Source: Alphaproteobacteria bacterium
Lineage (GTDB): Bacteria; Pseudomonadota; Alphaproteobacteria; UBA6615
Assembly: GCA_021774575.1 (NCBI GenBank)
Contig: JAJFIX010000006.1
Span: 248,001-312,000 of the forward strand
Direction: 5' to 3'
Length of the DNA stretch: 64,000 bases
The notes under the pieces were generated by a model that did not search any database, had not been told where the DNA came from, and worked only from the letters and a program-made list of their open reading frames with translations. Each line of letters starts with the position of its first letter. Position 1 is the stretch's first letter. The position numbers and the translations under genes were made by a program. Positions 18,191-26,336 of this stretch are shown here, piece by piece.

Positions 18191-19144
18191 ATGTCCAATC
18201 CATCAACACCGAGTTCTGCGTCCGCCCCCTTGATGGGAAGCTTTGCCGATATTTCCGGCCTGGTGGCCAAACTGCCGGGCATGGACGAAGATGCAGCGGC
18301 ACAGTCGGCGGCGCGTGCGGTTGAAATTGGTCTTTCGGGGCTATTTGGCGACCTAGCCCACTGGATCGCGGCGTGGCAGGGGCGTCATCCGGCGCAAGTA
18401 GATCACGCTCGGATTTGCCTTTTTGCTGGCGCCCATGGTGTTGCGCCGGATGAAACTGAACCGACCGGGGCGCGCCTGCAGAAAATTATCGAGGGCGGCG
18501 CGCCGGTCAATCAATTGGTCGAAAGTGTCGACGCTGACCTAAAGCTATTTGAAATGGGGCTCGACCAGCCGACAGCCGACTTTCGCAATGGCCCGGCGAT
18601 GACCGAGGCGCAGACGCTAGCCGCTATTGCCTATGGGATGACGGCGGTCGAACCGGGGGTGCAGCTCTTGGTGCTCGGTAGTATTGGTGCCGACAAGATT
18701 GTGGCGGCGACCCTTGCGCACGCTTTGTTGGGTGGCGCGCCCGATGACTGGGTCGACAATGACGCGGATGCGCAAATTGTTGCGGCTGGATCGGCTAGGT
18801 GGGACCCGTTGGACGCATTGGCGCGGGTTGGCGGCCAGGAAATTGCAGCAATGTTGGGCGCCTTAATTGCCGCCAGAGCGGTGCAAGTGCCGGTCCTACT
18901 TGATGGGACCGGCGCGTGCGCGGCGGCGGCAACACTGGGCGCGATCGTTAAAACGGCGAAGGATCACACGCGTATCGCTTATATCGGCGAGGATCGCGGC
19001 GCGGCGCGGTTGGCTAAAATGTGGGATCGTGCGCCGATTTTGCCACCGGGCCTAGGGGTTAATCCGGGCGAAGGCGCGGGGGCACTGGCAATACATATTT
19101 TACGGGGCGCCTTGGCTTGCCACATAGGGATGGCGACGGAGTGA
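18191..19144 (+). CDS. cobT: Nicotinate-nucleotide:dimethylbenzimidazole phosphoribosyltransferase
   Basis: CobT makes alpha-ribazole phosphate, the lower ligand of cobalamin, from dimethylbenzimidazole and nicotinate mononucleotide. The 317-residue product matches in LFAGAHGVAPD, MTEAQTLAAIAYGM, DPLDALARVGGQEIAAMLGALIAARAVQVPVLLDGT, and LPPGLGVNPGEGAGALAIHIL, which contains the catalytic Glu of the GEG segment. It is somewhat shorter than typical CobT (~340). The start ATG 18191 follows a gap shared with the divergent phosphatase gene. No cobalamin riboswitch box was found in that gap. Confidence 0.9.
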   Translation: MSNPSTPSSASAPLMGSFADISGLVAKLPGMDEDAAAQSAARAVEIGLSGLFGDLAHWIAAWQGRHPAQVDHARICLFAGAHGVAPDETEPTGARLQKIIEGGAPVNQLVESVDADLKLFEMGLDQPTADFRNGPAMTEAQTLAAIAYGMTAVEPGVQLLVLGSIGADKIVAATLAHALLGGAPDDWVDNDADAQIVAAGSARWDPLDALARVGGQEIAAMLGALIAARAVQVPVLLDGTGACAAAATLGAIVKTAKDHTRIAYIGEDRGAARLAKMWDRAPILPPGLGVNPGEGAGALAIHILRGALACHIGMATE

Positions 19145-20037
19145 CCGCCAAGCGGGGCAATCAAACCCTCGTTGCAATCGCTTTGATGGTCGGAGCTGTC
19201 TGGACATTTGGCGGCATTGAGGCAATTGCAAAAATCCTGGTCGTGGATATGTCGGTCCCGCTCATTTTATGGTTTCGGCTGTGCTTTTTCATGCTGTTTG
19301 TAGGGTTTCTAATACGGCCGACCCGCTGGCCCGGGCTCCTTGCAAACCCGAAAGCCAGTTGGCTTTCTATTCGCGCCTTGATGCCGTTGACGGCTAGTTT
19401 GTTGACCCATATCGCCTTTAAGACCATGACGTTGGCCGATGTGACGGCGATTACTTTCGCCTCACCTTTCTTCCTAACAGCTTTATCGGTCCTGTTACTT
19501 GGAGAGCGCGTCGGCGTACATCGATGGACGGCCATTGGCATCGGTTTCGTCGGCGTTTTGGTCATTATTCGGCCCGGCCCCGGTGTATTCGATTGGATTT
19601 CTTTGCTGCCGGTGGGGGCGGCGTTTCTATATGCCTGCTTTCAGCTTACGACACGTTATGTCAGTGCCGGTGGCGGGACGGACCCGAATTCGACATTGCT
19701 CTATACCGGGCTGATTGGGCTGGTCGCGACCAGTCTTTTTGTGCCTTTCTTCTGGCAAATCCCGACACTCGACCAGTTTGGTTTATTGGCGCTGAGCGGT
19801 GCACTTCACCTAATGTCGCACTATTTTTTGATCCATGCATTTTCCCGCGCCCCGGCGGCAGTTCTTTCCCCGTTCAATTTTACTAAAATGCTGGCTGCAG
19901 TATTGCTTGGGTATCTCATATTTTCAGAGTTACCGGATTTGCGCAGCATTTTGGGCATTGCCATTGTCGTTAGCTCCGGCCTCTACATGCTTTACCGGGA
20001 ACGCGCCCAGGCCCGAAATAATGGCTCAAATGGGTGA
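19141..20037 (+). CDS. EamA/DMT-family transporter, copy 1
   Basis: This is a 298-residue protein with about ten hydrophobic segments in two EamA halves. Characteristic stretches are MTLADVTAITFASPFFLTAL, LLGERVGVHRWTAIGIGFVGVL and the C-terminal APAAVLSPFNFTKMLAAVLLGYL. The start GTG 19141 overlaps the cobT stop (GTGA). Members export or import small metabolites; the substrate is unknown. It is followed at once by a paralogue. Confidence 0.9.
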   Translation: MTAKRGNQTLVAIALMVGAVWTFGGIEAIAKILVVDMSVPLILWFRLCFFMLFVGFLIRPTRWPGLLANPKASWLSIRALMPLTASLLTHIAFKTMTLADVTAITFASPFFLTALSVLLLGERVGVHRWTAIGIGFVGVLVIIRPGPGVFDWISLLPVGAAFLYACFQLTTRYVSAGGGTDPNSTLLYTGLIGLVATSLFVPFFWQIPTLDQFGLLALSGALHLMSHYFLIHAFSRAPAAVLSPFNFTKMLAAVLLGYLIFSELPDLRSILGIAIVVSSGLYMLYRERAQARNNGSNG

Positions 20038-20941
20038 GTCCGGCTCCTCCGGCGCCCACGCAGTGCCGCAAAACATCGGTCTGGCAATCGCCCTGATGGT
20101 CACGGCGGTGTCCTGTTTTTCACTCATCGACGTAACGGCGAAACTGCTGATCGGCGACATATCGGTCTATCAGATATTATGGGTGCGGTTTGTCGTGTTC
20201 GTTGCGCTGTTCGGCCTTTATGTGCCGCCGTGGCGCTGGCCTGCATTGGTCGCCGGTCCACGGTTAGGATTGCTGGTCCTTCGGGGTGGGATACCGATTT
20301 TTGCCGCTGGTGCCTTTTTTGTAGCGTTGAAATCGATGGAGCTTGCGGACGCAACTGCGATCTTTTTTGCATCGCCCTTTTTTCTCACCGCCCTGTCGGT
20401 GCCGCTGCTTGGCGAGCGAGTTGGGCTGCATCGCTGGTTTGCCGTTATTCTTGGTTTTAGCGGCGTTCTAATTGTTATTCAGCCTGGCGCCGGTGCCTTC
20501 GGATTGATCGGGTTTTTACCGTTAGGGGCTGCCTTATTTTACAGTCTTTTCCAGCTCATGACCCGGTATCTCGCCGGTCAGGTTCAGCCACAGGCAACAT
20601 TATTTTTTACCGGGATGGTGGGCATGGTGGTCACTGCGGTGCCGGCGATCATATTTTGGGTTTGGCCGAGCCCTCTACAATGGGCCCTGCTGGTGGCGGG
20701 TGGTGCGGTTAATATTTGCATTCATTTTTTGCTCATCCAGGCTTTTGCCCGAGCGCCTGCGCCGGTTTTATCTCCGTTCAACTATATGCAGATATTTGCG
20801 GCAGTCATCCTTGGCTATTTGGTGTTCGGCGATATTCCGGGGCTGACAACCTTCATCGGTGTGGCGTTCATTGTCGCAGCAGGGCTTTATATGGTGCGCC
20901 GGGAACGGCTCGGTCAGTCGGGTGAGCGCGCCAACACGTGA
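20021..20941 (+). CDS. EamA/DMT-family transporter, copy 2
   Basis: The product is 306 residues from ATG 20021; ATG 20030 is also possible, and both overlap the end of copy 1. It is clearly related to copy 1 along its length, for example ASPFFLTALSVPLLGERVGL and APAPVLSPFNYMQIFAAVIL, which points to tandem duplication followed by divergence. It has ten predicted membrane segments. The 3' end overlaps the convergent ctaA by 28 bp. The substrate is unknown. Confidence 0.9.
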   Translation: MAQMGESGSSGAHAVPQNIGLAIALMVTAVSCFSLIDVTAKLLIGDISVYQILWVRFVVFVALFGLYVPPWRWPALVAGPRLGLLVLRGGIPIFAAGAFFVALKSMELADATAIFFASPFFLTALSVPLLGERVGLHRWFAVILGFSGVLIVIQPGAGAFGLIGFLPLGAALFYSLFQLMTRYLAGQVQPQATLFFTGMVGMVVTAVPAIIFWVWPSPLQWALLVAGGAVNICIHFLLIQAFARAPAPVLSPFNYMQIFAAVILGYLVFGDIPGLTTFIGVAFIVAAGLYMVRRERLGQSGERANT

Positions 20942-22011
20942 TAGAGCCAGAGGGCGGCCGTCAAAAGCAGGACTGCTCCGGCTTGATGGAGGGCGGCCAA
21001 CGTGATCGGCACGGCTCCGAGAAGGGTCGAAACACCGAGAACGAATTGGCAGGCCACGATAGCCAATAAAACATGGGTTATGCGACGGGCGCCGCTGTCC
21101 AGGTGGCGACCCAATACCCAGATAAGTCCGGCAAAAATTGTTGTCGCGGTGCCCAGCCAACGGTGATTGAAATTGATCGCGTTCACGTTTTCAAACATGT
21201 TGGAAATCCAGGGATCGATCCGGAAATATCCGGCGGGAAAGAGCCGGCCATCCATCAGCGGGTAACTGTTGAAGATCCGGCCGGCATCGGTTCCGGCCAT
21301 AAAACCGCCAGCCAAGATGGTGAGCACGACCAAAAGCGTGAGGCCAACGGCAAATGGGCGCAATTTCTGCGCGGCCAGACGGTCGACCGGCGATGATCGA
21401 CCCGATTGCATCGGCAGCAACGATAGCGCCGTCATCAAAAGTGCGGCGTAAAGTAAAAGGGCGAGGGAAAGATGTGCGGTGAGCCGGTACTGGCTGACTT
21501 CCGGCCGGTCGACGAGACCGCTTTTGACCATGTACCAGCCGAGAACACCCTGGGCCATACCAAGCAATAGCAGTCCAAACATACGCCCACCAAGGGCGCG
21601 CCCAATGCGGCGGCGGATTAAAAAATAAAGGAGAGGTCCGGCGAAAATAACCCCGATCAATCGGCCCCATAGACGATGGCTATACTCCCACCAAAAAATA
21701 TTTTTGAACGCTGCCAAAGACATTTGGCGATTGATCAGTTGGTACTCCGGCGATGACTTATATAAGGCAAACACCCGGTCCCATTCCGCCCCATCCATTG
21801 GTGGCAGAAAACCCATCAACGGGCGCCACTCGACCATTGATAAACCAGATCCGGTCAGGCGGGTGACGCCCCCAATAACCACCATGGCAAATATCGCAAG
21901 ACAACAAATGGCCAACCAAATTGCGAGGCCGGTATCGGGCTCTATGGTCTGCTCAGGGGTCTGCTCAGGGGTCTGCTCTGGGGTCTGGTGTAGCGAGCGC
22001 GTTTTTTGCAT
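20914..22011 (-). CDS. ctaA: Haem A synthase, COX15/CtaA family
   Basis: CtaA oxidises the C8 methyl of haem O to make haem A for aa3-type cytochrome oxidases. The alphaproteobacterial (COX15-like) features are present: VVIGGVTRLTGSGLSMVEW, FKNIFWWEYSHRLWGRLIG with haem-binding His, RLTAHLSLALLLY, INFNHRWLGT and ALHQAGAVLLLTAALW. I start at ATG 22011, which has AGGA eight bases upstream; the open frame extends to 22074. The N-terminal cytosolic part contains TPEQTPEQTPEQ from a 12-bp repeat. About eight membrane helices are expected. Confidence 0.95.
   Translation of the reverse strand: MQKTRSLHQTPEQTPEQTPEQTIEPDTGLAIWLAICCLAIFAMVVIGGVTRLTGSGLSMVEWRPLMGFLPPMDGAEWDRVFALYKSSPEYQLINRQMSLAAFKNIFWWEYSHRLWGRLIGVIFAGPLLYFLIRRRIGRALGGRMFGLLLLGMAQGVLGWYMVKSGLVDRPEVSQYRLTAHLSLALLLYAALLMTALSLLPMQSGRSSPVDRLAAQKLRPFAVGLTLLVVLTILAGGFMAGTDAGRIFNSYPLMDGRLFPAGYFRIDPWISNMFENVNAINFNHRWLGTATTIFAGLIWVLGRHLDSGARRITHVLLAIVACQFVLGVSTLLGAVPITLAALHQAGAVLLLTAALWLYHVLARSPD
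21947..21982 (-). repeat. 12-bp tandem repeat (x3) in ctaA 5' coding region
   Basis: On the plus strand GTCTGCTCAGGG occurs twice, then GTCTGCTCTGGG, in direct tandem. On the coding strand this gives TPEQ three times. The repeat is in frame, so gain or loss of units would not break the gene. Confidence 0.85.
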
Positions 22012-22509
22012 CAATAAAATCCTGTGCGCGGTAATTGTTTGGGCCACACGTATCGGCGCACTATCTTGTCGCATTATCGGGCAAGTTCATAAATAACAGT
22101 TTCTATATGTGGTTAATCTATGAGGTGTCTAAAAACGTGTGAAATAATCAGTATACCATAAATTATTTGTATAAAGATGTTATCTAAGTAGATGGTGAGC
22201 GGTTAGAATCTATGATCGTATATTTTATTGTTAAATAACAATGATTTGATTTTCCATAAATCAAGAGATGACAAAGCTGAATTGAGAGAGCATTAAGCAC
22301 ATTTAAATTTTGTAATATTTTTCTTTAAACATTTCTATAATGTACTAGGGTGGCGTTATCGTGAATGGTGTAAGGGTGCTTGCTTTGTTTTTCGCCCAGA
22401 ATGGGGCCATAACCGATCGATCTAATCGCCAATTTGGCCAAATCAAGCGCTTTGCCCCCGCCCTCTCAGGTGCTATTGAGTGCCGCCAGGATTTTAACGA
22501 GGACCCGTC
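22012..22509 (+). other. Non-coding gap with AT-rich core between ctaA and cys genes
   Basis: From about 22085 to 22345 the sequence is strongly AT-rich compared with its surroundings, and I see no gene. A possible -10 TATAAT lies at 22336-22341 with TTGTAA at 22310-22315 (20-bp spacer, longer than ideal). The remaining ~160 bp up to the DUF2849 gene has normal composition and no recognised riboswitch. It probably holds the promoter region of the cys operon. Confidence 0.5.
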
Positions 22510-22800
22510 ATGACACTAAGTGCTGTTACCGCCAACCGGCTCGACGACGGTGTCGTCGTATATCTAACCGAGGCGGCGGGTTGGTCGGAAAACCTAAATG
22601 ATGCGGCACGGGCGGAAAAAGGCCCCGCCGCCGATGAGCTGTTGGCCAAGGGCGGAGCCGATTTTCTGGCCGTGGTCGGGCCCTATCTGATCGATGTCGT
22701 TAGCGCTGAAAATGGCCTTCAATTGGTCAATATGCGCGAAACCATTCGGGCCGCCGGTCCCTCGGTCCGGACAGATTTGGGCAAACAGGCGGGTAACTGA
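22510..22800 (+). CDS. DUF2849 protein of the sulfite-reductase operon
   Basis: This 96-residue protein begins TLSAVTANRLDDGVVVYL, the signature start of DUF2849, a small family found next to cysI in alphaproteobacteria. GAGGA lies a few bases before ATG 22510. Its function is not established; the conserved location suggests a role in sulfite reduction or sirohaem supply. cysI starts 45 bp downstream. Confidence 0.88.
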   Translation: MTLSAVTANRLDDGVVVYLTEAAGWSENLNDAARAEKGPAADELLAKGGADFLAVVGPYLIDVVSAENGLQLVNMRETIRAAGPSVRTDLGKQAGN

Positions 22801-22845
22801 CGCCCCTTAATTGGGTCTGCAAACAAAAAGAACGGCGGGACTTTC

Positions 22846-24501
22846 ATGTACCGATATGACGAATTCGACCATAAATTTGTAGAGCAGCGGGTCGGACAAT
22901 TCCGCGACCAGGTGGCGCGACGGATGTCGGGCGACATCACCGAAGAGCAGTTTCGGCCGCTCAGGCTGATGAACGGGCTTTATCTGCAACTGCATGCTTA
23001 TATGCTGCGTGTGGCGATACCTTATGGCACGGTGAGCGGCGCACAGATGCGCAAACTAGCCGAAATTGCCCGCAAATTTGACAAGGGGTACGCCCATTTC
23101 ACCACACGGCAGAACCTGCAATATAACTGGCCGGCACTCAAAGACACGCCGGATATCCTGGCAGAACTCGCCAGTGTCGAGATGCATGCGATCCAGACCA
23201 GCGGTAATTGCATTCGCAATGTTACCGCCGATCAATTTGCCGGTGCGGCCGCCGATGAAATTGAAGATCCGAGAATTTACGCCGAAATTATGCGGCAATG
23301 GTCGACCTTACATCCAGAATTCTCCTTCCTGCCGCGTAAATTCAAGATTGCGGTCACCGGTTGTGAAAATGACCGCGCGGCGGTTCGGGTGCACGATATC
23401 GGTTTGATCATGAAGCGTGGCCCTTCGGGCGAAACGGGATTTGAAGTGCTGGTCGGTGGCGGCCTCGGGCGCACTCCCATGATTGCCAAAACCGCCCGCG
23501 ATTTTATTGGCGCCGATAATCTCCTTTCGTATTTGGAGGCAATTCTTCGGGTCTACAATCAGTGGGGCCGGCGCGACAATATCTATAAGGCGAGAATTAA
23601 AATACTGGTCCACGAGCTCGGCATCGAAGACGTGGTCCGCCGTGTTGACGCTGAATGGGCGCGGATCAAAGATCGGTCCTATGACCTACCGGTTGCGGAG
23701 CGGCAGCGCATAGCGGCCTATTTCGCGCCACCGGTGTTTGAACAGATTTCCGGAGATGATCCCACACACTTGGAGCAGATTGCAGCTGACCCCCAATTTG
23801 CCAATTGGGTTGGGACAAATGTCGTCGCTCACAAACAGGCCGGCTATAATATCGTCACTATTTCGCTAAAACCGATTGGCGGGGTGCCCGGTGACACCGA
23901 GGCCGACCAAATGGATGCGGTGGCCGATCTTGCTGAGCGCTATAGCGCTGACGAAATCCGCGTTTCCCATGAACAAAATCTCGTCCTACCTCATGTAAAA
24001 CAGGCCGACCTCTATACGGTTTGGCAGGCGTTGGTGAAGGCTGATTTGGCGATCGGCAATATTGGCCTGGTCACCGACATGATTACCTGTCCCGGCCTCG
24101 ATTACTGCAACTTGGCCAACGCCCGTTCAATTCCGGTTGCTCAGATGATTTCGGAACGATTCGCTGCACTTGATCGCCAGCTCGACATTGGGCCGCTGAA
24201 ACTGAAAATCTCAGGATGCATCAACGCCTGCGGCCATCATCATGTCGGCCATATCGGCATTCTCGGTGTTGATCGCAGAGGCACCGAATATTATCAAATT
24301 TCCCTCGGCGGGTCGGCCGAGGAAGATGCCTGCCTTGGTGATATTGTTGGGCCGAGTTTTGATTACGACCATGTCACTGGCGCGGTTGAGACCATCATCG
24401 ATACTTACGTCGGAAATCGACACGAAGGAGAAACCTTCCTAAATATGTATCGCCGGGTCGGCATCGCGCAATTTAAGGAGGCCCTCTATGAAACTGCTTA
24501 A
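22846..24501 (+). CDS. cysI: Sulfite reductase haemoprotein (nitrite/sulfite reductase family)
   Basis: This enzyme reduces sulfite to sulfide by six electrons at a coupled sirohaem/4Fe-4S centre. The 551-residue product has two ferredoxin-like and sirohaem-binding halves. HFTTRQNLQYNWPALKD lies in the N-terminal half. The cluster ligands are C-x5-C in TCPGLDYCNLA and C-x3-C in SGCINACGHHHVGHIGILGV. Nitrite reductases of the same family look similar; the neighbours DUF2849, DUF934 and cysH support sulfite as the substrate. It overlaps the DUF934 gene by 14 bp. Confidence 0.95.
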   Translation: MYRYDEFDHKFVEQRVGQFRDQVARRMSGDITEEQFRPLRLMNGLYLQLHAYMLRVAIPYGTVSGAQMRKLAEIARKFDKGYAHFTTRQNLQYNWPALKDTPDILAELASVEMHAIQTSGNCIRNVTADQFAGAAADEIEDPRIYAEIMRQWSTLHPEFSFLPRKFKIAVTGCENDRAAVRVHDIGLIMKRGPSGETGFEVLVGGGLGRTPMIAKTARDFIGADNLLSYLEAILRVYNQWGRRDNIYKARIKILVHELGIEDVVRRVDAEWARIKDRSYDLPVAERQRIAAYFAPPVFEQISGDDPTHLEQIAADPQFANWVGTNVVAHKQAGYNIVTISLKPIGGVPGDTEADQMDAVADLAERYSADEIRVSHEQNLVLPHVKQADLYTVWQALVKADLAIGNIGLVTDMITCPGLDYCNLANARSIPVAQMISERFAALDRQLDIGPLKLKISGCINACGHHHVGHIGILGVDRRGTEYYQISLGGSAEEDACLGDIVGPSFDYDHVTGAVETIIDTYVGNRHEGETFLNMYRRVGIAQFKEALYETA

Positions 24502-24979
24502 AGACGGTGGTGTCAGCACCGATAATTGGGTGCTCTTGGCCGATGGTGATGAGCTGCCGCTCGAAAAACCGGTGATCGTCAGCTTCGAGCGCTGGCAGGC
24601 CGAGCAGGCGACGTTGAAGGGCCGAAATGCACCGCTGGGTGTGCGGCTGGCCGCCGGGCAATCGCCGGAACTCATTGCCGCCGATCTCGAACGATTTGAT
24701 CAAATTTCCCTCGAATTTCCGCGATTTGGCGACGGGCGGGCCTATAGTTCGGCCCGTATGCTGCGCGAGCAATATGATTATAGAGGTGAAATTCGTGCTG
24801 TTGGCGATGTTTTGGTCGACCAGTTTCAGTTCATGATCCGGGTCGGTTTTGACGCCTTTGAGGTGCCCGATGGCAAGGACCCTCAGGCCTATCTTGATGC
24901 TTTGGAAAAGATCACCATTTTCTATCAGCGCACGGCAGATGCGCGGAGCCCCGTCGCCCGACAGCGGCACGCCAAATAG
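24488..24979 (+). CDS. DUF934 protein of the sulfite-reductase operon
   Basis: This 163-residue protein contains the DUF934 core LEFPRFGDGRAYSSARMLRE followed by YDYRGEIRAVGDVLVDQFQF and a GFDAFEV segment. DUF934 is a small family of unknown activity almost always encoded beside cysI in proteobacteria. The start ATG 24488 lies within the last codons of cysI (AAGGAGG just upstream), so translation is probably coupled. Confidence 0.92.
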   Translation: MKLLKDGGVSTDNWVLLADGDELPLEKPVIVSFERWQAEQATLKGRNAPLGVRLAAGQSPELIAADLERFDQISLEFPRFGDGRAYSSARMLREQYDYRGEIRAVGDVLVDQFQFMIRVGFDAFEVPDGKDPQAYLDALEKITIFYQRTADARSPVARQRHAK

Positions 24980-24990
24980 AAGGGCCTCCC

Positions 24991-25572
24991 ATGAAGCTCG
25001 TCGAAAAAGCGACTATTGCAGGGTTTTTGTCCGTCTCCTTGGCTGCTTGTGTCCCCATTAGTATGGAGCCGGTGAGTCCAGCTCAGGCGCAGGCCTATGC
25101 CGACAGCTTTGCTCTGCCGGAGGAGACGCTGACCGATCATGTCTATAGCGGCGTCATTGGGTCGACCGAAAGCGTCATCGTCTTTGCGACGGACGATATC
25201 GGCCTGAAAGCCTATATGGTCAATGTGAACGCGTTCGGCGGCAGCCGTGAAGAATTGCCCCGACTGCACGATGCCTGGATCTACCAAGAAATTATGCAGG
25301 TAATGTTCGAGGACGTTGACGGTGACGGCGAGACCGAATTGTTGGTGGTTGCAACATTTATTTCGGGCTCGGGGCCAAATGCTGCGATCCCGTTCCACAG
25401 CGTCAGCGTTCTTGATTGGACGGATGAAGGGGTTGTGCGCCGCCGTGACATCGAAGAGTTGGCAATGGTGCAACGTCTCGACAATGAACCGACCGCCAGT
25501 GAACCGACCGCCAGTGAGTCCATCGAAGTTATTGAGATCGAGTCAGAACCAGCGGAGCCAGCGGCGCAGTAG
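24991..25572 (+). CDS. Putative lipoprotein of unknown function within the cys cluster
   Basis: The 193-residue protein has a lipoprotein signal peptide with a lipobox around LAAC (residues 17-20), so it is probably anchored to the envelope. A segment VFEDVDGDGETELLVVATF resembles the Asp-rich calcium-binding loops of FG-GAP/EF-hand-like repeats. The C-terminus is low complexity (NEPTASEPTASE, then Glu/Pro-rich). It lies between the DUF934 gene and cysH on the same strand with short gaps (11 and 17 bp). I know no lipoprotein in the standard sulfate assimilation pathway. Confidence 0.75.
   Translation: MKLVEKATIAGFLSVSLAACVPISMEPVSPAQAQAYADSFALPEETLTDHVYSGVIGSTESVIVFATDDIGLKAYMVNVNAFGGSREELPRLHDAWIYQEIMQVMFEDVDGDGETELLVVATFISGSGPNAAIPFHSVSVLDWTDEGVVRRRDIEELAMVQRLDNEPTASEPTASESIEVIEIESEPAEPAAQ
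25486..25515 (+). repeat. 15-bp tandem repeat (x2) in lipoprotein gene
   Basis: GAACCGACCGCCAGT is repeated exactly at 25486-25500 and 25501-25515, coding EPTAS twice, in the low-complexity C-terminal tail. Confidence 0.85.
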
Positions 25573-25589
25573 CCGCAAATTTAATTATC

Positions 25590-26321
25590 ATGGTCAGTAT
25601 TAACGATTTCGCCGAGACAATTGAACAGCGGGCAATTCTTCTGCAGTTGGCCTATGGCGGGCTAGCGGGGAGCGATCTTTTGCGAGCGGTCTTGAAAAGT
25701 GAGCTCGCCGGCAATATCGCTCTGGTCTCGTCGTTCGGCGCGGATTCGGGCGTTTTGTTGCATATGGTGGCTCAAATAGCACCCAAAACACCGGTTATTT
25801 TTCTCGATACCGGAATGCATTTCGGCCAGACCGGCGATTATGGCAAAGAACTGACTAAAAAACTCGGTCTGACGGATGTACGGGTGGTAACGCCCGACGG
25901 CGAGGAAACTACCGCTCAGGACCCTCAGGGTGGCCTATGGCAGCGCGATACGGACGCTTGTTGTGAGTTGAGGAAGGTGCGGCCTCTCGCCCGTGCACTA
26001 GAAAATTTTGACGGCTGGATCACCGGCCGTCGCCGACATCAACTCGGGCTGCGCATCGATATGCCGGTACTCGAAGCCGATGCCACCCACATCAAACTAA
26101 ACCCATTGAGCCAATGGGCGCAGGAAGATGTGGATAGCTACTATGAAGCCAATGATATCGAGCGCCACCCCCTCTATGAGCAGGGATATTTTTCCATTGG
26201 TTGCTGGCCCTGCACCCAGGCGACTGTGTCGGGTGAAGATGTGCGCTCAGGCCGTTGGGCCGACAAGGATGATAAAACCGAATGCGGCATTCACGTCGCC
26301 GGTTTCGATCCGTCGATATAG
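25590..26321 (+). CDS. cysH: Assimilatory adenylyl-sulfate (APS/PAPS) reductase CysH
   Basis: CysH reduces activated sulfate to sulfite using thioredoxin or glutaredoxin. The 243-residue product has ALVSSFGADSGVLLHMV (nucleotide-binding PP-loop-like), PVIFLDTGMHFGQT, C124-C125 in DTDACCELRKV, ITGRRRHQ, and C205/C208 in IGCWPCTQ plus the final ECGIH. The CC...CxxC cysteines are ligands of the 4Fe-4S cluster in the APS-reducing type, so APS is the likely substrate. CysD/CysN are not in this window. It converges with the korB-like gene. Confidence 0.95.
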   Translation: MVSINDFAETIEQRAILLQLAYGGLAGSDLLRAVLKSELAGNIALVSSFGADSGVLLHMVAQIAPKTPVIFLDTGMHFGQTGDYGKELTKKLGLTDVRVVTPDGEETTAQDPQGGLWQRDTDACCELRKVRPLARALENFDGWITGRRRHQLGLRIDMPVLEADATHIKLNPLSQWAQEDVDSYYEANDIERHPLYEQGYFSIGCWPCTQATVSGEDVRSGRWADKDDKTECGIHVAGFDPSI

Positions 26322-26336
26322 GGTGTGTCGTTCAGT

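Noticed and set aside
22345-22509. Possible SAM or other riboswitch before the cys operon
   Set aside because: No recognisable conserved core or strong terminator/anti-terminator pairing was seen.
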